Under the pieces are notes generated by a model. The model had not been told where the DNA came from. It was given only the letters and a program-made list of their open reading frames with translations, and searched no databases. The position numbers and the translations under genes were made by a program. Below, in pieces: positions 1 to 6,212 of a DNA stretch of 6,260 bases. The stretch is taken from positions 1,886 through 8,145 of the forward strand of contig KL569395.1 in the NCBI GenBank assembly GCA_000715685.1, given 5' to 3'. Position 1 is the first letter of the stretch. Every line of letters starts with the position of its first letter. The stretch comes from Streptomyces lilacinus. GTDB lineage: Bacteria > Actinomycetota > Actinomycetes > Streptomycetales > Streptomycetaceae.

Positions 1-23
1 TCAGAGATGTGTATAAGAGACAG
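1..23. other. Sequencing-library adapter remnant (Nextera/Tn5 mosaic end)
   Basis: Positions 5-23 read AGATGTGTATAAGAGACAG, the 19-base Tn5 mosaic end used in tagmentation libraries. The four bases before it (TCAG) differ by one base from the end of the standard read-2 adapter (TCGG). Genomic sequence begins at 24. The adapter abuts the DUF475 reading frame directly, so every residue read through it is artificial; in two frames it encodes the familiar adapter peptides MYKRQ and VSYTHL. It is not a natural transposon end: no transposase or second end is present, and the element sits exactly at the window edge. Confidence 0.96.
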
Positions 24-452
24 CCACTTGATGTCCCGGTCCTCGAAGATGAAGTCCAGGAAGATCATCAGCAGGAACATGCCGCCGAAGGCGGCGATGG
101 CCGGGTGGGCGGCGGTGACCAGCTGCTCGTAGCGCTCGTGGTCCTGGATGGCGACCTTGACCGCCTCGATCGGCCCCAGCTTGGCGGTGATCGCCACGAT
201 CACGACCGGGAAGACCAGCCGCATGCCGAAGACGGCGATGAGGATGCCGACGGTCAGGAAGATCTTCTGCCAGAACGCGTTCATCTTCCGGAGGATTCCG
301 GCGTTGATGACCGCGTTGTCGAACGAGAGCGAGATCTCGAGGACGGAGAGGATCGCGACGATCGCCAGCCCCTGCCACCCCCAGAAATAGCCGGCCAAGG
401 CCAGTCCGGCCGCCGTCACGGCGAGCGACCAACCAAAGGTTTTCAGGAGCAC
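24..452 (-). CDS. DUF475 / TerC-like integral membrane protein, 3' part missing
   Basis: The frame encodes the first 143 residues of a TerC-superfamily (DUF475) polytopic membrane protein; it is cut at 24 by adapter sequence, so no stop is seen. I recall full-length Streptomyces members as several hundred residues, so well under half is present. Hydrophobic segments lie at about residues 8-24, 28-38, 64-90 and 117-136. The TerC hallmark acidic motif is present as E39-I-S-L-S-F-D45-N46, with a later intramembrane D133. TerC relatives are linked to tellurite resistance and to metal (Mn) export; the substrate here is unknown. The GTG start at 450-452 is well fixed, because an in-frame TAG lies two codons upstream (456-458) and a GAAGGA ribosome site lies 11 bases away at 464-469. 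The gap to the upstream terD is only 48 bases, so the two are probably co-transcribed. The family assignment is strong; the function is inferred. Confidence 0.9.
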
Positions 453-500
453 TGGCTACCCAATCCTTCGCTGTTCGGGGAGTCCCGCGCGGACGCGGCT

Positions 501-1076
501 TTACGAAACGTTGACCCCGAAGTCTAGGGCGATGCCGCGCAGGCCCGACGCGTACCCCTGTCCCACGGCCCGGAACTTCCACTCGCCGCCGTAGCGATAG
601 ACCTCGCCGAAGATCATCGCGGTCTCGGTGGAGGCGTCCTCGCTGAGGTCGTAGCGGGCCAGCTCGCTGCCGTCGGCCTGGTTGACCACGCGGATGTAGG
701 CGTTGCTGACCTGGCCGAAGCTCTGGCCGCGCACATCGGCCTCGTGGATGGAGACCGGGAAGACGATCTTGTCGCAGGCCGCCGGCACCTTGGTGAGGTC
801 GACGAGGATGGACTCGTCGTCGCCCTCCCCCTCACCGGTGAGGTTGTCGCCCGTGTGTTCGACGGAGCCCTCGGGGCTCTTGAGGTTGTTGTAGAAGACG
901 AAGTACTCGTCGCCGAGCACGCGACCACCGGCGCACAGCAGCGCGCTGGCGTCGAGGTCGAAGGGGGCGCCCGTGGTGGAGCGCGCGTCCCAGCCGAGAC
1001 CGACGGTGACGTTGGTGAGGTTCGGCGCGGCCTTGGAGAGGGAGACGTTGCCTCCCTTGGCGAGCGTGACACCCAT
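501..1076 (-). CDS. terD: TerD-family calcium-binding stress protein (downstream copy)
   Basis: This is a 191-residue protein, the usual length for single-domain TerD/TerE/TerZ proteins. It starts with the family signature [13 protein letters not shown] and carries GLGWDAR (26-32), FDLDASA (39-45), D77-N78 and the acidic GEGEGDDE (81-88), the acidic loops that bind Ca2+ in characterised TerD proteins. The C-terminal half includes [26 protein letters not shown] and a closing [18 protein letters not shown]. There is no signal peptide or membrane segment, so it should be cytoplasmic, perhaps acting at the membrane with the TerC-like product encoded next. The ATG has a good GGAGG site at 1087-1091, 10 bases upstream. 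It is about 78% identical by hand alignment to its upstream neighbour. It has two cysteines (C48, C101) that the other copy lacks. The exact Ter paralogue (D, E or Z) cannot be told, and its role in tellurite resistance or development is inferred. Confidence 0.93.
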   Translation of the reverse strand: MGVTLAKGGNVSLSKAAPNLTNVTVGLGWDARSTTGAPFDLDASALLCAGGRVLGDEYFVFYNNLKSPEGSVEHTGDNLTGEGEGDDESILVDLTKVPAACDKIVFPVSIHEADVRGQSFGQVSNAYIRVVNQADGSELARYDLSEDASTETAMIFGEVYRYGGEWKFRAVGQGYASGLRGIALDFGVNVS

Positions 1077-1086
1077 GATCTTGCTT

Positions 1087-1091
1087 CCTCC
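1087..1091 (-). promoter_or_regulatory. Ribosome binding site of downstream terD
   Basis: On the minus strand a GGGGAGGAAG stretch precedes the ATG at 1074-1076; its GGAGG core lies 10 bases upstream of the start. It is a strong purine-rich match to the 16S rRNA tail and supports this start. Confidence 0.75.
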
Positions 1092-1119
1092 CCGAGTTGT
1101 GATGTGGCGCCGCTGCGCG

Positions 1120-1157
1120 TCCGGCGCCGCACTCCCTGCTGGGCGTGCGGCGCCGGA
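1120..1157 (-). terminator. 13-bp stem-loop between the two terD genes (terminator or attenuator)
   Basis: Arms at 1120-1132 (TCCGGCGCCGCAC) and 1145-1157 are perfect reverse complements and enclose a 12-base loop. The hairpin begins 22 bases after the TGA stop of the upstream terD in the direction of transcription. No T-tract follows it on the minus strand, so it would be an I-shaped terminator, an attenuator or an mRNA-stabilising element. A second copy of GGCGCCGC at 1106-1113 could also pair with the 1145-1157 arm, giving a competing fold. It may let the leading terD be made in excess over terD2 and DUF475, but that is inference. Confidence 0.6.
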
Positions 1158-1178
1158 AACGCGCGTCGGTTCGGACGG

Positions 1179-1754
1179 TCAGACGTTCACGCCGAAGTCC
1201 TGGGCGATGCCGCGCAGGCCCGAGGCGTAGCCCTGGCCGATGGCCCGGAACTTCCACTCGGCGCCGTTGCGGTAGAGCTCGCCGAAGACCATGGCGGTCT
1301 CGGTGGACGCGTCCTCGCTGAGGTCGTAGCGGGCGAGCTCGGTGTTGTCGGCCTGGTTGACCACGCGGATGTAGGCGTTGCGCACCTGGCCGAAGCTCTG
1401 CTGGCGGGTCTCGGCCTCGTAGATGGAGACCGGGAAGACGATCTTGTGAACGTCCGCCGGGACGCCGGCCAGGTTGACCTTGATGACCTCGTCGTCGCCC
1501 TCGCCCGCACCGGTGAGGTTGTCACCCTGGTGCTCGACCGAGCCGTCGGGGCTCTTGAGGTTGTTGAAGAAGACGAAGTTCTGGTCGTTGGTGACCTTGC
1601 CCTGGTCGTTGGTCAGCAGCGCGCTGGCGTCCAGGTCGAAGTCCGTACCGGTGGTGGTACGGGCGTCCCAGCCGAGACCGACGACGACCGCGGTCAGGTT
1701 CGGGGCCGCCTTGGTCAGCGAGACGTTGCCGCCCTTGCTGAGACTGACTCCCAC
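1179..1754 (-). CDS. terD: TerD-family calcium-binding stress protein (leading copy)
   Basis: A 191-residue single-domain TerD protein that opens with the canonical [13 protein letters not shown]. It has GLGWDAR (26-32), FDLDASA (39-45), D78-N79 and GAGEGDDE (82-89), the acidic positions expected to bind Ca2+, and ends [17 protein letters not shown]. There are no cysteines, signal peptide or membrane helix; it is predicted to be cytoplasmic. The start is GTG at 1752-1754, chosen because it gives the exact family N-terminus. An ATG at 1763-1765 is out of frame. It is first in a likely terD-terD-DUF475 unit, has a 180-base leader region upstream with a possible ECF-type promoter, and is followed by a 13-bp hairpin. 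Ter proteins are linked to tellurite, oxidative and phage stress tolerance and, in streptomycetes, to differentiation; which applies here cannot be read from sequence. Confidence 0.94.
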   Translation of the reverse strand: MGVSLSKGGNVSLTKAAPNLTAVVVGLGWDARTTTGTDFDLDASALLTNDQGKVTNDQNFVFFNNLKSPDGSVEHQGDNLTGAGEGDDEVIKVNLAGVPADVHKIVFPVSIYEAETRQQSFGQVRNAYIRVVNQADNTELARYDLSEDASTETAMVFGELYRNGAEWKFRAIGQGYASGLRGIAQDFGVNV

Positions 1755-1758
1755 GAGT

Positions 1759-1763
1759 CCTCC
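1759..1763 (-). promoter_or_regulatory. Closely spaced ribosome binding site of leading terD
   Basis: On the minus strand GGAGG at 1759-1763 is followed by only four bases (ACTC) before the GTG start. The core is perfect but the spacing is shorter than usual, while the family N-terminus leaves little doubt about the start. The close spacing and the GTG could lower the initiation rate. Confidence 0.6.
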
Positions 1764-1831
1764 ATAGGTTTCGAGGGGTCGCGGCAGCTGGTGACCTACC
1801 CGCGCCCCGGGTTGTGCGATGGCATCCGATC

Positions 1832-1859
1832 AACGGTTTGATGTTAGTGACCGGTTCCC
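1832..1859 (-). promoter_or_regulatory. Possible SigR/SigH-like ECF promoter of the terD unit
   Basis: On the minus strand GGGAAC (1854-1859) is followed after 18 bases by CGTT (1832-1835). This resembles the disulphide-stress ECF promoters of actinobacteria (SigR of Streptomyces, about GGAAT-N18-GTT; SigH of mycobacteria, GGAAC-N17-CGTT). Transcription would start near 1825, leaving a leader of about 70 bases before the GTG at 1754. The spacing and both elements fit, but short motifs like these occur by chance. A TAACAT element at 1842-1847 overlaps the spacer but lacks a clear -35 partner. Confidence 0.35.
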
Positions 1860-1899
1860 ACCGATTACAGGCTCTTGCGACGAAGGACGCCCGGAGCGT

Positions 1900-1921
1900 G
1901 CGCCGGGGTTGTCCCAGGCGC
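1900..1921 (-). terminator. Weak stem-loop after the peroxiredoxin gene
   Basis: GCGCC (1900-1904) pairs with GGCGC (1917-1921); a G-A mismatch follows, then GGG (1906-1908) pairs with CCC (1913-1915) around a TTGT loop. It lies 14 bases after the TGA at 1935-1937 on the minus strand, where a terminator would be expected. There is no T-tract and alternative pairings exist (for example 1890-1894 with 1903-1907), so this is only a candidate. Confidence 0.35.
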
Positions 1922-1934
1922 CCCGGGAGTGCGC

Positions 1935-2393
1935 TCAGAGCGCGGCGAGCGCCTTGGTGTACTCGTTCAGGTCACGCGCGTCGGGCAGGCCGTTGACGAT
2001 CGTCCAGCGGACGACGCCCTCCTTGTCGATGACGAAGGTGCCGCGCAGCGCGCAGCCCTTCTCCTCGTCGAAGACACCGTACGCGCGGCTGGCCTCGCCG
2101 TGCGGCCAGAAGTCGGACAGCAGCGGGTACTCCAGGCCCTCCTGCTCGGCGAAGACGCGCAGGGAGAACGGCGAGTCGTTGGAGACGGCGAGCAGCTGCA
2201 CGTTCTCGTTGGCGAACGTCGGCAGCTCGTCGCGCAGGGCGCACAGCTCGCCGGTGCACACGCCGGTGAAGGCGAACGGGTAGAAGAGCAGGACGACGTT
2301 CTTCTCGCCCCGGAAGTCGGAGAGCCGAACGGTCTCGCCGTGCTGGTTCTTGAGCGCGAAGTCGGGCGCCTTGTCGCCTACGGCGATTGCCAT
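1935..2393 (-). CDS. AhpE/BCP-type peroxiredoxin
   Basis: A 152-residue thioredoxin-fold peroxidase that reduces hydrogen peroxide, organic peroxides and possibly peroxynitrite in the cytoplasm. The active-site motif is P39-x3-T43-x2-C46, with C46 the peroxidatic cysteine, and the partner arginine is R117 in LRGTFVID. The segment LLSDFWPHG (91-99) and the overall length are closely like M. tuberculosis AhpE (about 153 residues). Unlike my memory of that one-Cys enzyme, C51 lies five residues after C46 as in two-Cys BCP proteins, and C114 is a third cysteine. ATG at 2391-2393 is chosen over GTG at 2400-2402: it gives the standard [12 protein letters not shown] start and has AAAGG 8 bases upstream, while the GTG would sit almost on that site. 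DUF3052 lies upstream behind a terminator, so this gene likely has its own promoter. The AhpE versus BCP subtype is not settled. Confidence 0.93.
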   Translation of the reverse strand: MAIAVGDKAPDFALKNQHGETVRLSDFRGEKNVVLLFYPFAFTGVCTGELCALRDELPTFANENVQLLAVSNDSPFSLRVFAEQEGLEYPLLSDFWPHGEASRAYGVFDEEKGCALRGTFVIDKEGVVRWTIVNGLPDARDLNEYTKALAAL

Positions 2394-2471
2394 GGGTAAC
2401 ACCTTTCTGGTGACGGGCCTGTCGGCGGGCCCAGTCTGTCACTGCCGCACCGCGGTCCCCCGGGCGGGTGA

Positions 2472-2488
2472 TCCGGGAACGTCCCGGA
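2472..2488. promoter_or_regulatory. Palindrome upstream of the peroxiredoxin gene
   Basis: TCCGGGA (2472-2478) and TCCCGGA (2482-2488) form a perfect 7-bp inverted repeat around a 3-base spacer, about 80 bases before the peroxiredoxin ATG and just after the DUF3052 terminator in the direction of transcription. It could be an operator for a dimeric regulator, or simply part of the terminator region. No specific regulator is recognised. Confidence 0.35.
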
Positions 2489-2495
2489 ACAACGA

Positions 2496-2533
2496 CCTCG
2501 CCCCCGGCGACCAGGGGGTCGCCGGGGGCGAGG
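2496..2533 (-). terminator. Rho-independent terminator of the DUF3052 gene
   Basis: Arms 2496-2511 and 2518-2533 are perfect 16-base reverse complements, and the C2512-G2517 pair extends the stem to 17 bp with a 4-base loop. On the minus strand the stem begins 27 bases after the DUF3052 stop and is followed by TCGTTGTT, which is T-rich for this genome. It should separate DUF3052 transcription from the peroxiredoxin gene. Confidence 0.85.
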
Positions 2534-2560
2534 GGGCGTCTTGGTGCCGGTCCCGAGGGC

Positions 2561-3001
2561 TCAGCGGCGGCTCTTGGCGGCCTTCGCCGGGGTGGCCAGG
2601 CGGCTGCCGTTCCAGTCCTTGCCCACGCTGATGCTCTTGGTCGGGGACAGGCCGGCGGTGCGCGCGGCCTCGTTGATGTCACTCGGCTCGACGTAGCCGT
2701 CACGGCCCGTCTTCGGCGTGAGGAGGCAGATCATGCCGTCCTCCTCCAGCAGGCCGATGGCATCCACCAGCGCGTCTGTGAGGTCTCCGTCGTCCTCGCG
2801 GAACCACAGCAGGACGGCATCGGCGACGTCGTCGTATTCCTCGTCGACGAGCTCCGTGCCGGTGTGCTCCTCGATGGCCTCACGGAGTTCCTGCTCGGTG
2901 TCCTCGTCGTAACCGAGCTCCTGGACCACCTGCTCGGGCTGGAAACCCAGCCTCGCGGCAAGGCCGGTCCGCTCCTCCGCGTGGTCCGCGGTCGCGCTCA
3001 C
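2561..3001 (-). CDS. DUF3052 family protein of unknown function
   Basis: A 146-residue soluble protein of the actinobacterial DUF3052 family, with no signal peptide or membrane segment. The first two thirds are very acidic (many D/E between about 28 and 88, including DEEYDDVADAVLLWFREDDGD). A compact alpha/beta core follows (LVDAIGLLEEDGMICLLTPKTGR, about 78-100), then G102-Y-V-E-P, the KDWNGSRL motif (128-135) and a basic tail rich in K and R. The strand-helix pattern ending in W-x-G-x-R-L recalls Rossmann-like DUF3052 proteins, but I see no catalytic motif. The start is GTG at 2999-3001: AGGAGG lies 6 bases upstream, and the family N-terminus MSATADHAEERTGL begins there. A longer open frame to 3076 has no such support. 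It is divergent from aceE across 467 bases and ends at a strong terminator, so it is probably monocistronic. Its role is unknown; a link to pyruvate dehydrogenase or redox balance rests only on position. Confidence 0.9.
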   Translation of the reverse strand: MSATADHAEERTGLAARLGFQPEQVVQELGYDEDTEQELREAIEEHTGTELVDEEYDDVADAVLLWFREDDGDLTDALVDAIGLLEEDGMICLLTPKTGRDGYVEPSDINEAARTAGLSPTKSISVGKDWNGSRLATPAKAAKSRR

Positions 3002-3004
3002 GGA

Positions 3005-3013
3005 TTGCCTCCT
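3005..3013 (-). promoter_or_regulatory. Strong ribosome binding site of the DUF3052 gene
   Basis: On the minus strand an AGGAGG hexamer lies 6 bases before GTG 2999-3001, an ideal sequence and distance. It decides the start against the longer open frame reaching 3076. Confidence 0.8.
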
Positions 3014-3026
3014 GTCATGTTTCGAG

Positions 3027-3055
3027 AAATTGTCTTGTGCTCCTCGCGTACGCAA
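3027..3055 (-). promoter_or_regulatory. Possible promoter of the DUF3052 gene
   Basis: On the minus strand TTGCGT (3050-3055) is followed after 17 bases by CAATTT (3027-3032), or after 15 bases by GACAAT (3029-3034). The -35 is reasonable for a vegetative sigma factor, but both -10 candidates are poor matches. The location, 25-30 bases before the start codon, fits a short leader. Confidence 0.3.
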
Positions 3056-3378
3056 GGCATTGGGCGTAGTCCACACGTGCCGGACGGATCGCGCAAGTAC
3101 CGGGCCGTCGAGACCGCCGAAACGTTGACGGACGCGGACGTCTCATGGCAACTCCAACCATCAGGCAGCAAGCGCGAGTGATTCACGCCACAGCATTCTG
3201 CCGGGTTTGCGAAGTTACTCCATGCGATTCCGGCCATCGGGGCCGAACGGCCGTACGTCGAAGACCTCCATCGGGGGCGTATGGTTGCGATTTGGCGCCC
3301 CAGGCGACCAACCCCAGACGATTCGTCTCCATGTGTGGTGGTTACCGCCCAGTAGAGATGACGTTTCCGCCGCCGCGG

Positions 3379-3408
3379 TCCACGATGGGAGCCGGCGCGA
3401 CATATAGA
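3379..3408 (+). promoter_or_regulatory. Candidate aceE promoter
   Basis: TATAGA at 3403-3408 is a good -10 element, unusual in this GC-rich setting. An 18-base spacer separates it from TCCACG (3379-3384), a half-match to TTGACA. Transcription would start near 3414 and give a leader of about 55 bases. A perfect TTGACA at 3414-3419 lacks a matching -10 at the right distance and may not act as a -35. Confidence 0.4.
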
Positions 3409-3420
3409 CAGTGTTGACAG

Positions 3421-3434
3421 CGTGCGCAGGCACG
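3421..3434. promoter_or_regulatory. Palindrome in the aceE leader (possible operator)
   Basis: CGTGC (3421-3425) and GCACG (3430-3434) are perfect inverted repeats around GCAG. The element lies between the candidate promoter and the ribosome site of aceE, where a repressor would block early transcription. No known regulator site is recognised. Confidence 0.3.
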
Positions 3435-3457
3435 ACCGAACGCACGACCCGAACAAC

Positions 3458-3463
3458 GAAGGA
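3458..3463 (+). promoter_or_regulatory. Ribosome binding site of aceE
   Basis: GAAGGA lies five bases before the GTG at 3469, a good match at normal spacing that supports this start. Confidence 0.7.
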
Positions 3464-3468
3464 ACAGC

Positions 3469-6201
3469 GTGGCTTCCGGATCCGATCGCAACCCGATCAT
3501 CATTGGCGGTCTTCCCAGCCAGGTCCCGGACTTCGATCCCGAAGAGACCCAGGAATGGCTCGACTCGCTCGACGCGGCTGTCGATGAGCGAGGCCGGGAA
3601 CGTGCCCGCTACCTCATGCTTCGCCTGATCGAGCGGGCGCGCGAGAAGCGTGTGGCCGTGCCCGAGATGCGCAGCACGGACTACGTCAACACCATCGCGA
3701 CCAAGGACGAGCCGTTCTTCCCCGGCAACGAGGAGATCGAGCGCAAGATCCTGAACGCGACCCGGTGGAACGCGGCCGTCATGGTCTCCCGGGCCCAGCG
3801 TCCGGGCATCGGCGTCGGCGGTCACATCGCCACCTTCGCCTCCTCCGCCTCGCTGTACGACGTGGGCTTCAACCACTTCTTCCGCGGCAAGGACGAGGGC
3901 GACGGCGGCGACCAGATCTTCTTCCAGGGCCACGCCTCCCCCGGCGTCTACGCCCGTGCCTTCCTGCTGGACCGACTGTCCGAGCAGCAGCTGGACGCCT
4001 TCCGCCAGGAGAAGTCGAAGGCTCCCTACGGCCTGTCCAGCTACCCGCACCCGCGCCTGATGCCGGACTTCTGGGAGTTCCCGACCGTCTCGATGGGCCT
4101 CGGCCCGCTCGGCGCGATCTACCAGGCCCGCATGAACCGCTACATGGAGGCGCGCGGCATCGCCGACACCTCCAAGTCCCACGTTTGGGCGTTCCTGGGC
4201 GACGGCGAGATGGACGAGCCGGAGTCGCTCGGCCAGCTGTCCCTGGCCGCTCGCGAGGGCCTGGACAACCTGACCTTCGTCGTCAACTGCAACCTGCAGC
4301 GCCTCGACGGCCCGGTCCGCGGCAACGGCAAGATCATGCAGGAGCTGGAGTCGCAGTTCCGCGGCGCCGGCTGGAACGTGATCAAGCTGGTGTGGGACCG
4401 CTCCTGGGACCCGCTGCTGGCCCAGGACCGCGACGGCATCCTGGTCAACAAGCTCAACAGCACCCCCGACGGCCAGTTCCAGACGTACGCCACCGAGACC
4501 GGCGCGTACATCCGTGAGCACTTCTTCGGCGACGACCAGCGTCTGCGGAAGATGGTCGAGAACATGACCGACGACCAGATCCTGCACCTGGGTCGCGGCG
4601 GTCACGACCACAAGAAGATCTTCGCGGCCTACGCGGCGGCCAAGGCCCACAAGGGCCAGCCGACCGTGATCCTCGCGCAGACGGTCAAGGGCTGGACGCT
4701 CGGTCCGAACTTCGAGGGCCGCAACGCGACCCACCAGATGAAGAAGCTGACGGTCGACGACCTCAAGCGCTTCCGCGACCGCCTCCACATCCCGATCGCC
4801 GACAAGGAGCTGGAGTCCGGCCTGCCGCCGTACTACCACCCGGGTCGCGACTCGGAGGAGATCCAGTACATGCACGACCGGCGCAAGTCGCTGGGCGGCT
4901 ACGTGCCGACCCGTGTCGTGCGCGCCAAGCCGCTGCAGCTGCCGGGCGACAAGGCCTACGCGCCGATCAAGAAGGGCTCCGGCCAGCAGTCGATCGCCAC
5001 CACCATGGCCTTCGTCCGCCTGCTGAAGGACCTCATGCGGGACAAGGAGATCGGCAAGCGCTTCGTGCCGATCGCCCCCGACGAGTACCGCACCTTCGGC
5101 ATGGACTCGCTGTTCCCGTCGGCGAAGATCTACAACCCGCTGGGCCAGCAGTACGAGGCCGTGGACCGCGAGCTGCTGCTCGCGTACAAGGAGTCCCCGA
5201 CCGGCCAGATGCTGCACGACGGCATCTCCGAGGCGGGCTGCACCGCCTCGCTGATCGCCGCCGGCTCCGCCTACGCCACGCACGGCGAGCCGCTGATCCC
5301 GATCTACGTCTTCTACTCGATGTTCGGGTTCCAGCGCACCGGCGACCAGTTCTGGCAGATGGCCGACCAGCTGGCCCGCGGCTTCGTCCTCGGCGCCACC
5401 GCCGGTCGCACCACCCTGACCGGTGAGGGCCTGCAGCACGCCGACGGCCACTCGCACCTGCTGGCCTCGACCAACCCGGCCGTCGTCGCGTACGACCCGG
5501 CGTTCGGCTACGAGATCGCGCACATCGTCCAGGACGGTCTGCGCCGCATGTACGGCGAGAACGCGGAAGACATCTTCTACTACCTCACCGTCTACAACGA
5601 GCCGATCCAGCACCCGGCCGAGCCGGAGAACGTGGACGCCGAGGGCATCCTCAAGGGTCTGTACCGCTACAAGGCGGGCGAGGCCGGCGCCGTCCCGGCG
5701 CAGATCCTCGCCTCCGGCGTGGCCGTGCCGTGGGCGCTCGAGGCTCAGAAGATCCTCGCCGAGGAGTGGAACGTCAAGGCGGACGTCTGGTCGGCGACCT
5801 CCTGGAACGAGCTGCGCCGCGACGCCATCGAGGTGGAGGAGCACAACCTGCTCCACCCCGAGGAGGACCAGCGCGTCCCGTACGTGACGAGCAAGCTCGC
5901 CGGCGCCGAGGGCCCGAAGGTCGCCGTGTCCGACTGGATGCGCGCGGTTCCGGACCAGATCTCGCGCTGGGTGCCCGGCACGTACACCTCGCTGGGCGCG
6001 GACGGCTTCGGCTTCGCGGACACGCGCGGTGCGGCCCGTCGCTTCTTCCACATCGACGCGCAGTCGATCGTCCTGGGCGTGCTCACCGAGCTCGCCAAGG
6101 AGGGCAAGATCGACCGCTCGGCCCTGAAGCAGGCCATCGACCGCTACCAGCTCCTGGACGTGTCCGCGGCCGACCCGGGCGCGGCCGGCGGCGACGCGTA
6201 A
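3469..6201 (+). CDS. aceE: Pyruvate dehydrogenase E1 component, homodimeric type
   Basis: A 910-residue thiamine-diphosphate enzyme (E. coli AceE is 887) that decarboxylates pyruvate and acetylates the lipoyl group of the E2 subunit in the cytoplasmic pyruvate dehydrogenase complex, feeding acetyl-CoA into the TCA cycle. The ThDP/Mg motif runs from G244-D-G to N273-C-N, inside [10 protein letters not shown] and [11 protein letters not shown]. The catalytic glutamate is E588 in GISEAG (E. coli E571), and the key histidines H422 and H657 match E. coli H407 and H640. The YSMFGFQR and [12 protein letters not shown] blocks are intact. The start is GTG at 3469-3471 with AAGGA at 3459-3463, five bases upstream; the N-terminus [18 protein letters not shown] fits actinobacterial AceE. 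The gene stands alone: E2 and E3 are not in the window and a terminator follows at once, so it is probably monocistronic. No truncation or missing active-site residue is seen. Confidence 0.98.
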   Translation: MASGSDRNPIIIGGLPSQVPDFDPEETQEWLDSLDAAVDERGRERARYLMLRLIERAREKRVAVPEMRSTDYVNTIATKDEPFFPGNEEIERKILNATRWNAAVMVSRAQRPGIGVGGHIATFASSASLYDVGFNHFFRGKDEGDGGDQIFFQGHASPGVYARAFLLDRLSEQQLDAFRQEKSKAPYGLSSYPHPRLMPDFWEFPTVSMGLGPLGAIYQARMNRYMEARGIADTSKSHVWAFLGDGEMDEPESLGQLSLAAREGLDNLTFVVNCNLQRLDGPVRGNGKIMQELESQFRGAGWNVIKLVWDRSWDPLLAQDRDGILVNKLNSTPDGQFQTYATETGAYIREHFFGDDQRLRKMVENMTDDQILHLGRGGHDHKKIFAAYAAAKAHKGQPTVILAQTVKGWTLGPNFEGRNATHQMKKLTVDDLKRFRDRLHIPIADKELESGLPPYYHPGRDSEEIQYMHDRRKSLGGYVPTRVVRAKPLQLPGDKAYAPIKKGSGQQSIATTMAFVRLLKDLMRDKEIGKRFVPIAPDEYRTFGMDSLFPSAKIYNPLGQQYEAVDRELLLAYKESPTGQMLHDGISEAGCTASLIAAGSAYATHGEPLIPIYVFYSMFGFQRTGDQFWQMADQLARGFVLGATAGRTTLTGEGLQHADGHSHLLASTNPAVVAYDPAFGYEIAHIVQDGLRRMYGENAEDIFYYLTVYNEPIQHPAEPENVDAEGILKGLYRYKAGEAGAVPAQILASGVAVPWALEAQKILAEEWNVKADVWSATSWNELRRDAIEVEEHNLLHPEEDQRVPYVTSKLAGAEGPKVAVSDWMRAVPDQISRWVPGTYTSLGADGFGFADTRGAARRFFHIDAQSIVLGVLTELAKEGKIDRSALKQAIDRYQLLDVSAADPGAAGGDA

Positions 6202-6212
6202 CCCTGATGTGA

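Larger units (their letters stand above)
3002..3468. promoter_or_regulatory. Divergent intergenic region between DUF3052 and aceE
   Basis: This 467-base stretch holds no gene I can support. It is visibly richer in A and T than its flanks and must carry promoters for both directions. The DUF3052 promoter candidate lies at 3027-3055 and the aceE one at 3379-3408. It also contains TTTGCGAA at 3206-3213, a GGCCG-AA-CGGCC inverted repeat at 3241-3252, an imperfect TTGGCGCC/GGCGACCAA repeat at 3292-3311, GGTGG-TTA-CCGCC at 3337-3349, and CGTGC-GCAG-GCACG at 3421-3434. Short open frames at 3145-3417 (plus) and 3215-3445 (minus) lack ribosome sites and familiar composition and look spurious. Confidence 0.7.

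Noticed and set aside
5..23. Natural Tn5/IS50-type transposon end
   Set aside because: It is the engineered hyperactive mosaic end, placed exactly at the window edge without any transposase or partner end; a library adapter explains it fully.
485..498. CCGCG-CGGA-CGCGG hairpin between terD and DUF475 as a terminator
   Set aside because: Only five base pairs and no T-tract; in such GC-rich sequence it is expected by chance, and the 48-base gap favours read-through.
1..582. Minus-strand open frame overlapping DUF475 and the end of terD
   Set aside because: It is out of frame with both recognised proteins, rich in R, G, H and P, and ends in adapter-derived residues.
744..1841. Long plus-strand open frame opposite both terD genes
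   Set aside because: The repeated E/V/G/D-rich composition is the antisense of the two TerD coding regions, and the apparent internal repeat only reflects the terD duplication.
3145..3417. 90-codon plus-strand open frame between DUF3052 and aceE
   Set aside because: No ribosome site, no familiar sequence and atypical composition; it overlaps the candidate promoter and symmetric elements.
3414..3419. Perfect TTGACA as the aceE -35 element
   Set aside because: No TANNNT-like -10 lies 16-18 bases downstream; the TATAGA at 3403-3408 lies upstream of it instead.
3215..3445. 76-codon minus-strand open frame in the same intergenic region
   Set aside because: No ribosome site or recognisable domain, and it spans the candidate aceE promoter.
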